NCBI GenBank assembly: GCA_002449265.1
Contig: DKCV01000021.1
Span: 75,382 to 139,381 of the forward strand
DNA: 64,000 nucleotides
Source: Caryophanales bacterium UBA6865
GTDB taxonomy: Bacteria > Bacillota_I > Bacilli_A > RFN20 > CAG-826
Direction: 5' to 3'
Position numbers and translations under genes: made by a program. Shown here piece after piece: positions 20,301 through 28,199 of this stretch (position 1 is the stretch's first letter; each line of letters begins with the position of its first letter). The notes under the pieces are model-generated. The model had not been told where the DNA came from and searched no databases. It worked only from the letters and a program-made list of their open reading frames with translations.

Positions 20301-20386
20301 TTTGCCAAAAGAGGTATTTTTTTAGCGACGAGCCCACTTCTAAGGAAGGAGAACCCACTATAAAGATGGAGGGGAATAAATGACAT
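17354..20386 (-). CDS. dnaE: DNA polymerase III alpha subunit, DnaE type
   Basis: Replicative polymerase subunit (C family). 1010 residues. The N-terminal PHP domain is present (FIPLHLYSGFSFL, GICDVSSLSG), and at least part of its metal-ligand histidine set is altered. The palm has GPGRGSGPASLV and the catalytic PDIDVDF. FRPGPMESIP, GIIVYQEQIMQI and NKAHAVSYGVI follow, then a C-terminal OB fold (TTAGIIGGIRLITTKKG). The start at 20386 (MSFIPLHLYS) is chosen because homology begins there. The ORF extension to 20455 runs through the promoter-like TATACT at 20393-20398, 6 nt before the ATG, with no Shine-Dalgarno. PolC is not in this window. Confidence 0.95.
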   Translation of the reverse strand: MSFIPLHLYSGFSFLRSGLVAKKIPLLAKKYGYQSVGICDVSSLSGYAPFTESCKANGVAPFYLMDCEVLEGTISAFVKNEEGYRNLLKISFLASKGELALDFLKSHQDGLAFILNSETTFLYRDYKEKSEQEIAERLSYFFHDFSNLYLGIPYCPKNSDFISFLRNFVKTYPYRTIAFPFIAYEKENDAIVTTITKAIDSREKITTKTQNGDAHFLDQNAIDSYYEESEILATEELTKSCDFSFVQKRGTLIHYENVEGLTSEEYLKKLSLEGLKEKIPLPSNDYFSRLDYELKIINEMGYADYFLVVSDYVKFAKTHNILVGPGRGSGPASLVSFSLDISTIDPLKNGLLFERFLNPERKSMPDIDVDFMDTKRDLVISYLQKKYGKERVSHVLATQTIGAKEALRDIGRVYDYEDREISLIISTIHNDRFSLRQDYRYSPEFKKLIDSDPYYLEIVSLASKIEGLPRQAGLHAAGIILNNEPLTNVIPIKDEGGIGYVACLEKDYLEEQGFLKMDLLGLTNLSTIDLTLRLIEKYEHKHLEFATLPYNDKEAIALIKEGKTMGIFQMESPGMRRAIKELEPATFEDITALEALFRPGPMESIPLYARRKKGKEKIYYLDPALEPILSSTYGIIVYQEQIMQITQKVAGFSFGEADLFRRAISKKDSSKLHSLKGKFIDGCLKSGRNEKLANDLFSLIERFANYGFNKAHAVSYGVITCQMAYLKKHYPIEFYCAILDSMSVGDQKFLNTVPELKERGIQLKVPSVNNSSTLYQIEGNSLLLPLNTIKGVQGNFLTQLLDDRIENGKFKDLADFAKRTKRFGLNLVTFIRLVDAGTLDEFSSSRASMRASAYRYIKYAEMMGDSSDNSLISLDIEKPSLVKVEDNVRDNLDAEYEALGMMVSASPLDFYRKELETKNAIPLLKITEENYFTTAGIIGGIRLITTKKGNQMCFLEVYDDVSKASFTLFQEVYSASFPYLKEGNIILIEGKKDNRREDTFLANKITPLGE

Positions 20387-20392
20387 ATTCTT

Positions 20393-20398
20393 AGTATA
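20393..20398 (-). promoter_or_regulatory. Candidate -10 box of dnaE
   Basis: TATACT on the minus strand ends 6 nt before the dnaE ATG. No -35 with normal spacing is seen and there is no Shine-Dalgarno. Confidence 0.42.
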
Positions 20399-20447
20399 AT
20401 CCAAAAACGATTTTCTTTGGGAGTGACATAAGATTTTCCAAAGCCGA

Positions 20448-21446
20448 TTAAGCAAACATCGCGTCTAAATCACGAATAAAAGAATCAAGCTCATCGAGAG
20501 ATTTTATTTTAGCCCCACTTGCTTGAGCGTGTCCGCCACCATGATATTTCATTGCGATAGGGGAGATGTCTTCTTTTTTGCTGCGAATGGATATTCTCCA
20601 GCAGTAATCTTTCGGATTTGGGTCTTCCGTTATTGAGCACCAAGCATTAATACCTTGGATGTTTGAAAAAAGGTTGATATTATCCTTTCCTTGTTCTGTC
20701 ACAATGCCAAGTTCTTCTTGAACTTTGCTAGGCAAGACGTAATAAGCAATACCGTGCTTGCTCACTGTAAAGTGATTCAAAATATAAGCTGTTACTTTCA
20801 AGTCATCGATTTTCTTTTCATACATCGAAAGATAAATTTCATTGATGTTGATACCGGTTTCCAATAAAGCCATCGCACAAGCGAATGTTTTATCTGTGGT
20901 GCTACTATATTGGAAACGGCCGCTATCACCAACGATACCAATGTATAAATAACGGGCGGCTTCTTTTGATAGTTGCTTTTTGGGCCACGTCAATAAAAAC
21001 GTCGAAACGAGTTCTGCAGCCGCGGCACTTTCCGTATCAAGTAGCGCATATTTGGCGATTTCTTTTTTGCAGGGGTGATGATCGATTTTGCAAATGCAAC
21101 TCGCTTTCGTGTATCGAGGATCGGCAATTCGTTCATGGTCGCCTACATCTAGAACAATCGCCAAAAAAGGCTCCGAAAACCAAGAATCGTTTAAACGCTC
21201 GGTTTCTGGAAACAATCGAGGGGTGAATGAAACGTGGTTATCTCCCAGATAATGAATTTCTTTATTCGGGAAATTTTCCTTTAAGAAAGTGACTAGGCCC
21301 ATTTGGCTGCCCATTGCGTCATAATCTGGCTTGATATGACGAAAAATAGCGATTCTATCGTATTGATTGATAGCTTTTCGGAGTGCGGAGAAAACCGCTT
21401 TATGCTCTTTTGCGTATTCTTTCAAAACTTGGTTAGAGGTGCTCAT
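20448..21446 (-). CDS. nrnA: DHH family phosphoesterase, NrnA-like nanoRNase/pAp phosphatase
   Basis: Degrades 2-5 nt RNA oligomers and/or 3'-phosphoadenosine-5'-phosphate. 332 residues. The DHH domain has HIKPDYDAMGS (D-x-D metal site), IVLDVGD, the DHH triad KIDHHPCK, and DSGRFQY. The DHHA1 domain ends in KYHGGGHAQASGAKI. The start at 21446 is chosen because it makes an ATGA overlap with the ackA stop and fits family length; the longer ORF adds nine unlikely residues inside ackA. In Bacillus nrnA (ytqI) also sits beside dnaE. Here its stop lies about 60 nt before the dnaE start codon. Confidence 0.92.
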   Translation of the reverse strand: MSTSNQVLKEYAKEHKAVFSALRKAINQYDRIAIFRHIKPDYDAMGSQMGLVTFLKENFPNKEIHYLGDNHVSFTPRLFPETERLNDSWFSEPFLAIVLDVGDHERIADPRYTKASCICKIDHHPCKKEIAKYALLDTESAAAAELVSTFLLTWPKKQLSKEAARYLYIGIVGDSGRFQYSSTTDKTFACAMALLETGININEIYLSMYEKKIDDLKVTAYILNHFTVSKHGIAYYVLPSKVQEELGIVTEQGKDNINLFSNIQGINAWCSITEDPNPKDYCWRISIRSKKEDISPIAMKYHGGGHAQASGAKIKSLDELDSFIRDLDAMFA

Positions 21447-22645
21447 AAAGTTCCTTCGTAAGCTTTCATACAATCACGAGCAATCATAACTTCTTCGTCT
21501 GTTGGGATGACGGCAACTTTAATTGCGCTATTTTTTGTAGAGATCAAAGCCTCTTCACCATGAAGTTCATCGTTTAATTTTTCATCGATTTCTAGGTGAA
21601 GAGCCTCTTTGACATCATCAAGAACTGCTTTACGGAAATAGCCGCTATTTTCACCAACTCCAGCGCTGAAGATAATTAAATCCGCTCCACCAAGGCGTAC
21701 GAAATACGAACCAATATAATCAGCGACTCTTCTTGCCCAAAGTTTGACGGAAGTGATGGCTCTTTCATTGCCTTCTAAGGCGGCCTTTTCAATGTCACGA
21801 GTATCATTGGAGACACCCGAAACGCCTAAGAATCCGCTCTTTTTGTTTAAGATATCGTAGAGTTCGTCTGGGCTAAGTTTGGCATTATCGCAAAGGTAAT
21901 CGAATACGCTTGGATCAATATCGCCGCATCGGGTCCCCATCATTACGCCGCCTAGTGGTGTTAATCCCATTGATGTTGCAACGCACTTTCCATCGCGAAT
22001 CGCGCATAGGGAAGCTCCTGATCCTAAGTGGCAGGAGATGATTCTAGTTCCCTTACGGTTATCTAAGAAATCTTTATTGCCTTTTATCGCTAGATAATTA
22101 TGACTTGTTCCGTGTGCACCATATCTACGGCAATCGTATTTTTCACTTAATTCATAAGGAATTGGGAATAAGTAATCCTCTTTTTCCATCGTTTGATGGA
22201 AGGCGGTATCAAATACGGCAATCGCAATCGCGTGAGGCAAAGCTTTTTTAAAAGCGTGGTAACCAACTAGATGTGCTGGCGCGTGCAAAGGGTCCAAAGG
22301 AATTAATTTGGTTACTTTTTCCTCGGTGTCATCGTTAAAATAGGCAGATTTTGAAAAGAATTTACCACCTTGTACGACACGATGACCAACAACTTTTATC
22401 TCCTCTAAATCTTTCACGATTCCATATTCTTTTAAGGCGTTCAAGACGAGATTTACGCCGACACTATGGTCTAAAATAGGAAGAATTTTTTGAATTTTTT
22501 GCCCATTGTATTTTAAACCGAAGATGCCGTCTTCATGGCCGATTCTTTCGACATTTCCTGAACAAATTACTTTTTCTTCCGGCATTTCGTAGAGCTTATA
22601 TTTTAAAGAAGAGCTCCCTGCGTTTACTGCCATGCATTTAATCAT
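21443..22645 (-). CDS. ackA: Acetate kinase
   Basis: Interconverts acetyl phosphate plus ADP and acetate plus ATP, giving ATP in fermentation. 400 residues, the family standard. Motifs: AVNAGSSSLKYKL (N-terminal signature), VVQGGKFF, AVFDTAFHQTM, RRYGAHGTSH, HLGSGASLCAI and SAGVGENSG. A GAGGT Shine-Dalgarno lies 8 nt upstream of the ATG. nrnA overlaps its stop by 4 nt. Phosphotransacetylase is not in the window. The promoter should be in the 22646-23258 gap, but no box there is convincing. Confidence 0.97.
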   Translation of the reverse strand: MIKCMAVNAGSSSLKYKLYEMPEEKVICSGNVERIGHEDGIFGLKYNGQKIQKILPILDHSVGVNLVLNALKEYGIVKDLEEIKVVGHRVVQGGKFFSKSAYFNDDTEEKVTKLIPLDPLHAPAHLVGYHAFKKALPHAIAIAVFDTAFHQTMEKEDYLFPIPYELSEKYDCRRYGAHGTSHNYLAIKGNKDFLDNRKGTRIISCHLGSGASLCAIRDGKCVATSMGLTPLGGVMMGTRCGDIDPSVFDYLCDNAKLSPDELYDILNKKSGFLGVSGVSNDTRDIEKAALEGNERAITSVKLWARRVADYIGSYFVRLGGADLIIFSAGVGENSGYFRKAVLDDVKEALHLEIDEKLNDELHGEEALISTKNSAIKVAVIPTDEEVMIARDCMKAYEGTL

Positions 22646-23258
22646 TGATTATTACCTCACTTTTTTCGAAAGATATATTAGACTAGATATAAGAAACCTT
22701 AAAGGCATTTTATCTTAGTTTTCGAGATTAAATTGTCCTTTTTTAGGTGCTTATTTCCTTTTCTATAGCAAAACTTTTTCTCTTTTATTTTTGCATATTT
22801 CTTTATTTCTCTAGTGCCAAAACTAATCCTTATGGAATACATATTGAGGTAATAAGGTCTCAAGAAGAATCCCGATAATAAAGCCTCGTTAATGGTTTTC
22901 TTCTTTGTTGGAGTATAGAGGTCCTTTTCTTCATATATGGCAAATGTCCTTTCACTCTTAAATAGGCAGGTTTTCGGAAAATTACCAAAAAACTTTATTG
23001 TTTCTTTATGCTTTATCTATACGATTTTTGTTTTGTTTGTGAAATAAGTTAACTTTTAAATATTATGTAAATATTTTCTTCTCTTTTCTGGTTTCGAAGA
23101 AAAACAAATTTTCTTCTATTTCCTAGAAAAAGACTTCTCATTTATTTAAGGAAAAGAAGTGGGCTAGATTCTGAAATTATTGTTTCCTCTTGCAATAATT
23201 ATTTTGGACGAATCTTCCTCTTTTCAAAAAGAAAACAAGCGTATATTCTAAGGCTAAT
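22646..23258. other. 613-bp divergent intergenic region, no gene seen
   Basis: AT-rich spacer between ackA (-) and the MFS gene (+). No ORF with a Shine-Dalgarno or protein-like composition was found on either strand. It holds an 8-bp inverted repeat AATTATTG/CAATAATT (23175-23182 and 23193-23200, 10-nt loop) about 60 nt before the MFS start, a possible operator. A TATATT -10-like box (23242-23247) lies 11 nt before that start. It is the longest non-coding stretch in the window, so an unrecognised small RNA is possible. Confidence 0.6.
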
Positions 23259-24707
23259 ATGAAAGACACAGCAAAAAAAGAAAGTGGCGGTCCTTCTCTT
23301 AAACTTAATGTAAAACGTACCGCGATCATCGGGTTCGCATTTTTCGGTATCTTGCTATTATGGCAAGTTTACGATTTATGGTGCTCTCCATTTTTGACTA
23401 AGCTCTTTATGGACGCTCTCCACACCGAAAGTTCGGAAGAGGTTCAGTATCTTGTTGGTCTAGTTATGGCCATGGATAATCTTGCAGCTTTAGTTTTAAT
23501 GCCTATTTTTGGAAAGCTCAGCGATAAAACACACACGAAAATCGGAAAACGAATGCCTTATATACTTGTTGGAACATTCGTTTGCGCGGTAGCTTTTCCG
23601 TTTATTCCTGTTTTCTTCTATTTTAACAATATCGCAGGCGTTATCGTAATGATGGCTATTGTTGTTTGCTTTGCGATGATGTACCGCAATCCTGCCGTTG
23701 CCTTAATGCCAGATTTAACGCCAAAACCACTTCGTTCAAAAGCCAATGGCATCATCAATATCATGGGCTATATCGGTGGCGCTTTTGCAACAATCGTAGG
23801 GATTTTCTTCGTATACTCCGATTATCTTGGCAAAAGCGGTACAGATAACTGGGCCTATCACAATTTTTGGGTGATTGAGGCACCATTCTTACTTGCCAGT
23901 GTGTTGATGGTGATTTCTGCGCTTGTTCTTTTCTTTAACATCAATGAAAACGAACTTGGCGAAAGACTTGCTAAGGAAATCGAAGAAGGGGAGAAAGAAG
24001 CAGCGGTTGTTGATTCTGTTAGCGATGACACTGAAAAACCGATGAGCAAAGCGAATAAAATTATGCTTTTACTCATTTTGGGGGCTGAATTCTTCTGGTT
24101 CATGTCTGAAAACGGTGTCGGGACGTTTATGATTGTCTATTCATTGGAATATTTAGGAACTTCAACTGCCTCAAATATGATTATGACAATCGTTGGTGGC
24201 ATTGGATCTTTATTAGGCTACGCGATTGGTGGATTCATTGCCGCGAAAATCGGACGAAAATGGACAATCGTTTCTGGCCTATCTTTAACCTTGATCGGCA
24301 CGGCTTTATGGTTAATCTTCCAGTCAACCTTAGGAAGAGGGGCACCGATTACCAATACTGCATATTATGCATTCCCTTGGTATCTCTATTTAATTTGGCC
24401 ATTAAAAGGATTTGGGATGTCTTTGGTTCACCTCAATAGTTTCCCAATGGTTGTTGAACTTTGCTCCAAAAAGAAAATCGGTCAATTCACTGGCTACTAC
24501 TATATGTCTTCCATGGCCGCCCAAACTGTTACCCCGACTTTGCTTGGATTGCTCTTATTGAATGAACATTTAGATTGGGGTTTTCTTCCAGTCTATGCCC
24601 TTATCACCTTAACGGCCTCTTTAGGTATCTTCTTCTTTGTGAAAAACGTCAAAACCACCAAGACACAATTTAAAAAGGGTCTAGAAGGAATCGGGGAGGA
24701 CGACTAA
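23259..24707 (+). CDS. MFS transporter of the sugar:cation symporter / SLC45-like type
   Basis: A 482-residue membrane protein with about 12 predicted helices. The first-half loop reads FGKLSDKTHTKIGKRMPYILVG, the MFS A-motif in its GPH/SLC45 form. YRNPAVALMPDLTPKPLRSKANG is the matching loop before helix 5 (shown in two parts of the family alignment). A charged cytoplasmic loop (about residues 230-265) separates the halves. Relatives move disaccharides such as maltose or sucrose with H+ or Na+; the substrate here is unknown. The following gene starts in a TAATG overlap. The upstream region has an inverted repeat and AAGG as a weak Shine-Dalgarno. Confidence 0.85.
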   Translation: MKDTAKKESGGPSLKLNVKRTAIIGFAFFGILLLWQVYDLWCSPFLTKLFMDALHTESSEEVQYLVGLVMAMDNLAALVLMPIFGKLSDKTHTKIGKRMPYILVGTFVCAVAFPFIPVFFYFNNIAGVIVMMAIVVCFAMMYRNPAVALMPDLTPKPLRSKANGIINIMGYIGGAFATIVGIFFVYSDYLGKSGTDNWAYHNFWVIEAPFLLASVLMVISALVLFFNINENELGERLAKEIEEGEKEAAVVDSVSDDTEKPMSKANKIMLLLILGAEFFWFMSENGVGTFMIVYSLEYLGTSTASNMIMTIVGGIGSLLGYAIGGFIAAKIGRKWTIVSGLSLTLIGTALWLIFQSTLGRGAPITNTAYYAFPWYLYLIWPLKGFGMSLVHLNSFPMVVELCSKKKIGQFTGYYYMSSMAAQTVTPTLLGLLLLNEHLDWGFLPVYALITLTASLGIFFFVKNVKTTKTQFKKGLEGIGEDD

Positions 24708-25684
24708 TGCCTGCCATTCTCACTCATTATTCTTTTGCTTCCGATATGCTTTCCCATTGCTCTTCCTCTTTCCAGAAGGCAATTTTTATTGGAACCCAAG
24801 GCCCTGACCCATTCTTTTTCTATGGGCAACTTCCTTGGAAAAGAAGGAGTAAGGATCACTTAGAAGTGAATCGATTTGGTAGTTTCCTTCATCATACGGA
24901 TATTGCTCCTATCTATAGCGCGATGATGAAAATCGCTTCTAATTCGAAAGATAAAGAACTTTATTTTGCCTATATTGAAGGGCTTTGGCTCCATTATTGT
25001 CTCGATCGAGAATGTCACGCTTATATTTTTCCTTCAAGTGGTTTTTCTAGTGACCCAATCGTGAACAAAAGATACGGCGTTTTGCATACTTATTTTGAAA
25101 CGATGATAGATTCGTTGATCAGCACATTGAAAGGGATTTATACCGTTAGACCACAAAAATACCTTTCTATATCACGAAAAGAACTCCGCAAAATCAGCTT
25201 GCTTTGGTACAAAACGAATTTAGAAACGCTTAATGATCCTTCTATTCACGAAAATACGTTTTATCTTTCTTTAAAGGATTACCGCTCAGTTTTGCGTCTT
25301 ACGAATACGCCTCATTATTTTTCGAAAGCGTTTATTACTCTTATTTCTGGAAAAGATTCCTTACCTAGCGCGATGAATATCCCTAACCATATCCCATCTA
25401 AGCTTTCTTCTGTAGACTTTTTAAATAAGAATCACTCCTCTTGGCCAGATATGGTAAACGGCAAAAAACATACGGAATCTTTCTTTGAACTAGAAGACCT
25501 TGCAAAAAGAGATTTTATTGAGGTTCATCGTTTGATTGAACGCGCAAAAAGTGGGGAAGACGTATTAAAGGAACTTTCGCTTTTTGTTGGTTCAATTTGT
25601 CATGATGGTTGTAACCCCTCCTTACAAAAGCGATTTGCGAAACCGCGTTGGCCTCTTTCTATGCTTCCACAAGAGGAACATTAA
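24707..25684 (+). CDS. Zinc-dependent phospholipase C-like protein
   Basis: 325 residues matching the Zn-dependent phospholipase C family (PF00882 type). The N-terminus is PAILTHYSFASDML. Next come FIGTQGPDPFFFYG, FLHHTD and LHYCLDRECHAYIF, which keep the His/Asp metal ligands of the family. There is no signal peptide, unlike secreted clostridial phospholipases, so it is probably cytoplasmic, and the substrate is unknown. It overlaps the MFS stop by 1 nt and abuts the response regulator gene, so MFS, this gene and the two-component pair form one transcription unit. Confident in the family, not in the activity. Confidence 0.75.
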   Translation: MPAILTHYSFASDMLSHCSSSFQKAIFIGTQGPDPFFFYGQLPWKRRSKDHLEVNRFGSFLHHTDIAPIYSAMMKIASNSKDKELYFAYIEGLWLHYCLDRECHAYIFPSSGFSSDPIVNKRYGVLHTYFETMIDSLISTLKGIYTVRPQKYLSISRKELRKISLLWYKTNLETLNDPSIHENTFYLSLKDYRSVLRLTNTPHYFSKAFITLISGKDSLPSAMNIPNHIPSKLSSVDFLNKNHSSWPDMVNGKKHTESFFELEDLAKRDFIEVHRLIERAKSGEDVLKELSLFVGSICHDGCNPSLQKRFAKPRWPLSMLPQEEH

Positions 25685-26368
25685 ATGGAAAAAAATTATT
25701 TGATTTATAGTGTTGAAGACGATGAAGATATTTCTGAAATCATCTTGTTGACGTTAAAAAAACAAGGATATCAGGTTGTTTCCTTTCTTGATGGGGAAAG
25801 CTTTTTAGCGGCTTTTTCCAAGCGGAAACCCGATTTAATTCTTCTCGATTTGATGTTGCCTGGGATACAAGGAAATGAAATCATTAGCAAAATTCGTTCA
25901 AATAAAGAGAATCGCGCGATTGAAATCATTGTTATTAGCGCTAAACACCTTGTTAAAGATAAAGTCATGGCGCTTGATTTAGGTGCGGATGATTATTTAG
26001 AAAAGCCATTTGATTTATTAGAGCTTATGAGTCGTGTGAACGCTCATCTTCGTCATAAGGAAGCGGAAATGGTTCTCCAATATGGCGATCTTTCGCTTAA
26101 CCAAAACAATCTGGCCTTTGAAGTAAAAGGACATAATGTCGTTTTAACCAAAAATGAGTTTGAAATTATGCGCTTATTTTTGGAAAATCCGGAGAAAGTA
26201 ATTTCTCGTTCCGCCTTAGCAATGGAGCTATATCATGACGAGAAACGGGCGGACGGGAAATCCCTTGATATGCTCATCCGTTCTCTTCGCAATAAACTTC
26301 TTGCTTATAACGAAAACGTTCTTGTTTCTATTTATGGAAGCGGCTATAAATTAATTAAGAATGAATAA
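25685..26368 (+). CDS. Two-component response regulator, OmpR/PhoB family
   Basis: DNA-binding response regulator, 227 residues. The receiver domain has the acidic pair EDDED near the start, the phosphoacceptor Asp55 in LILLDLMLPG, the Ser/Thr switch (VISAKH) and the conserved Lys (DYLEKPF). The C-terminal winged helix (about 130-227) has LTKNEFEIMRLFLENPEKV and the recognition region DMLIRSLRNKL. GAGG precedes the start. The histidine kinase gene overlaps its 3' end by 8 nt. The most likely target is the importer operon downstream, whose promoter region carries repeated TTTCATTA boxes. Confidence 0.95.
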   Translation: MEKNYLIYSVEDDEDISEIILLTLKKQGYQVVSFLDGESFLAAFSKRKPDLILLDLMLPGIQGNEIISKIRSNKENRAIEIIVISAKHLVKDKVMALDLGADDYLEKPFDLLELMSRVNAHLRHKEAEMVLQYGDLSLNQNNLAFEVKGHNVVLTKNEFEIMRLFLENPEKVISRSALAMELYHDEKRADGKSLDMLIRSLRNKLLAYNENVLVSIYGSGYKLIKNE

Positions 26369-28025
26369 GAAGGCACTTTCTTTGCGAGATTTCATTGTTT
26401 ATACCTTTTTCTTTATACTCTATTTAGGCGGATTTTTAGGAGTCTATTTCTCTAGCACGTTCCAAGTCGATTCGTCTTTAAAAAATTATGAAGAAACCGT
26501 TCTTAATTTGTACCAAGAAGAAAAAGATAACGTGATTGAAATCTTTCGTAACGATGAACGCTATATAGCGATATTCGATTCTAAAAAACTTACCTTTGTT
26601 TCTAATCATAATGAAAGCGGGGACTACAAAGAAGAAATCGTTAATAAGAAATTATCGTCTTCTTTTGAAGAAAATGTCGCTGGAATTAATTACCGTTTAA
26701 ACTATTTTAAAATAGATAATGGATACCTTAAAATCGGTGTTTCTCTTCCAAAGTCCCTAATCATTTCTAAGTGGTTTTTAATCGCTGGCACACCGATTCT
26801 TTTTCTTGTATTTTTGCTTAGCTATCTATTCATGTCGAAAAAGATTAAGAATTCTTTTTTGGCCCTCAATAGCCAAGTCAGAAGACTAGAAGAAGTGGGC
26901 GGCTTGGCGAGAGAAGAAGGAAAATATCAAGATTCGATTGATTTGCTTACGAAAGCCGTGCGTCAATCGCGTAAAGCCGTGGACAAAGAATTGAAAGAAG
27001 CGGAATTAGCAAGGCAGAAGAATGATTTTATTCTCGATTCTTTCTCACAAGCCCTCATTGTTATAAATGGTGATTTCAAGATAGAAATCTTTAATAAAAA
27101 AGCCGCTGAAGTCTTTGGAATTTCTCAAAAGGATGCTTTGGGAATGAAGGCTAACTTTCTAGATAAATACGATTCTGAGCTCGCTAGGAAAGCGCACCTA
27201 GCCATGAATGCTCTAATTTCTTCAACTACTTTTGAAAAAATTGATAACCGCGTCTTTGAAACCTCGATAGAACCATTAGATTTTTCTTGGACACAAGGTG
27301 AAAAAGTCAATGGGGTTTCTCTATTACTCGTGGATGTAACGGAAAGTTATCATAGTTCTTCCATGAAACGAGATTTCTTCGCAAATGCCTCTCACGAATT
27401 GAAGAGCCCATTAACTTCCATTTTGGGATATCAAGAGATGATTCGAAATGGAATTTTTACGACCAAAGAAGAGATCGGTTTAGCGGTAAATAAGACAATC
27501 AAAGAGGCAAAGCGGATGAATAAAATCATTATGGATATGCTCACAATCAGTAATCTAGAAAATGAAAATTTACGGCCCATCGAAGAAATTCCTGTTTCGA
27601 AAGCAATCGATGAAATTCTTTCATCTAGCGAACTCCTTTTGCAAGAAAAGAAAATTACGGTCCATCATCAAACTAGTCCGTTAATCTTAAAGATGAATTC
27701 AGACGATTTTGAAAAACTTTTCCGCAACCTCATTGAAAACGCAATTCGTTATAACAAAGAAAACGGTGAAATCTTTATTGCGGAAGACAACGTTTCCAAA
27801 ACAATCAGTGTCGCGGATACTGGAATCGGCATTAAAAAAGAGGATTGCGCAAGGATCTTTGAACGCTTTTACCGCGTTGATAAGGCTAGGAGCAGAGAAA
27901 ATGGCGGAACTGGCTTAGGACTAGCAATCGCTAAATATGTTTGTTCCTATTATCATTTTACGATTGAAGTAAAAAGCGAACTAGGAAGAGGGACCGTTTT
28001 TATCATCCGCACAAAAAGTAAATAA
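26361..28025 (+). CDS. Sensor histidine kinase, PhoR-like
   Basis: Membrane sensor kinase, 554 residues. Two transmembrane helices (about residues 9-29 and 133-156) bracket a roughly 100-residue extracellular region of unknown ligand. Then come a short linker/HAMP-like segment, a PAS domain (about 225-330), HisKA with phosphoacceptor His345 in NASHELKSPLTSI, and HATPase with the N box (LIENAIRYN), G1 (DTGIGI) and G2 (GGTGLGLAI). Its start overlaps the response regulator by 8 nt. The PhoPR-like layout does not prove a phosphate signal. The ABC importer genes follow after 174 nt. Confidence 0.93.
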   Translation: MNKKALSLRDFIVYTFFFILYLGGFLGVYFSSTFQVDSSLKNYEETVLNLYQEEKDNVIEIFRNDERYIAIFDSKKLTFVSNHNESGDYKEEIVNKKLSSSFEENVAGINYRLNYFKIDNGYLKIGVSLPKSLIISKWFLIAGTPILFLVFLLSYLFMSKKIKNSFLALNSQVRRLEEVGGLAREEGKYQDSIDLLTKAVRQSRKAVDKELKEAELARQKNDFILDSFSQALIVINGDFKIEIFNKKAAEVFGISQKDALGMKANFLDKYDSELARKAHLAMNALISSTTFEKIDNRVFETSIEPLDFSWTQGEKVNGVSLLLVDVTESYHSSSMKRDFFANASHELKSPLTSILGYQEMIRNGIFTTKEEIGLAVNKTIKEAKRMNKIIMDMLTISNLENENLRPIEEIPVSKAIDEILSSSELLLQEKKITVHHQTSPLILKMNSDDFEKLFRNLIENAIRYNKENGEIFIAEDNVSKTISVADTGIGIKKEDCARIFERFYRVDKARSRENGGTGLGLAIAKYVCSYYHFTIEVKSELGRGTVFIIRTKSK

Positions 28026-28028
28026 ACA

Positions 28029-28171
28029 ATTACTTTTTATTATTTTTCGTTTTCATTAAATAAATACGAAAATACGGCTAAATGTATGAATCTTTTCATT
28101 AAAAAGTAATATAAAAGTAAGTTTCTCCTTGTAATGAAAGGGCTTACATACTAAAGTTATAGTAAGCTAAT
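28029..28171 (+). promoter_or_regulatory. Regulatory region of the ABC importer operon with repeated TTTCATTA boxes
   Basis: TTTCATTA occurs at 28051-28058 and 28094-28101 in direct orientation, as part of an 11-bp repeat TTTTCATTAAA spaced 43 nt apart (about four helical turns). It occurs once more inverted at 28132-28139. An 11-bp inverted repeat ATTACTTTTTA/TAAAAAGTAAT spans 28029-28110. A -10 box TATAGT (28158-28163) lacks a good -35 and sits beside GCTTAC/GTAAGC arms, which fits an activator-dependent promoter. Binding by the neighbouring regulator is inference. Confidence 0.5.
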
Positions 28172-28199
28172 TCATAAACATATTTACAAGGAGGCTTTT

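Noticed and set aside
22700..23100. Small ORFs in the 613-bp gap
   Set aside because: All are under 40 codons without a Shine-Dalgarno or recognisable sequence.
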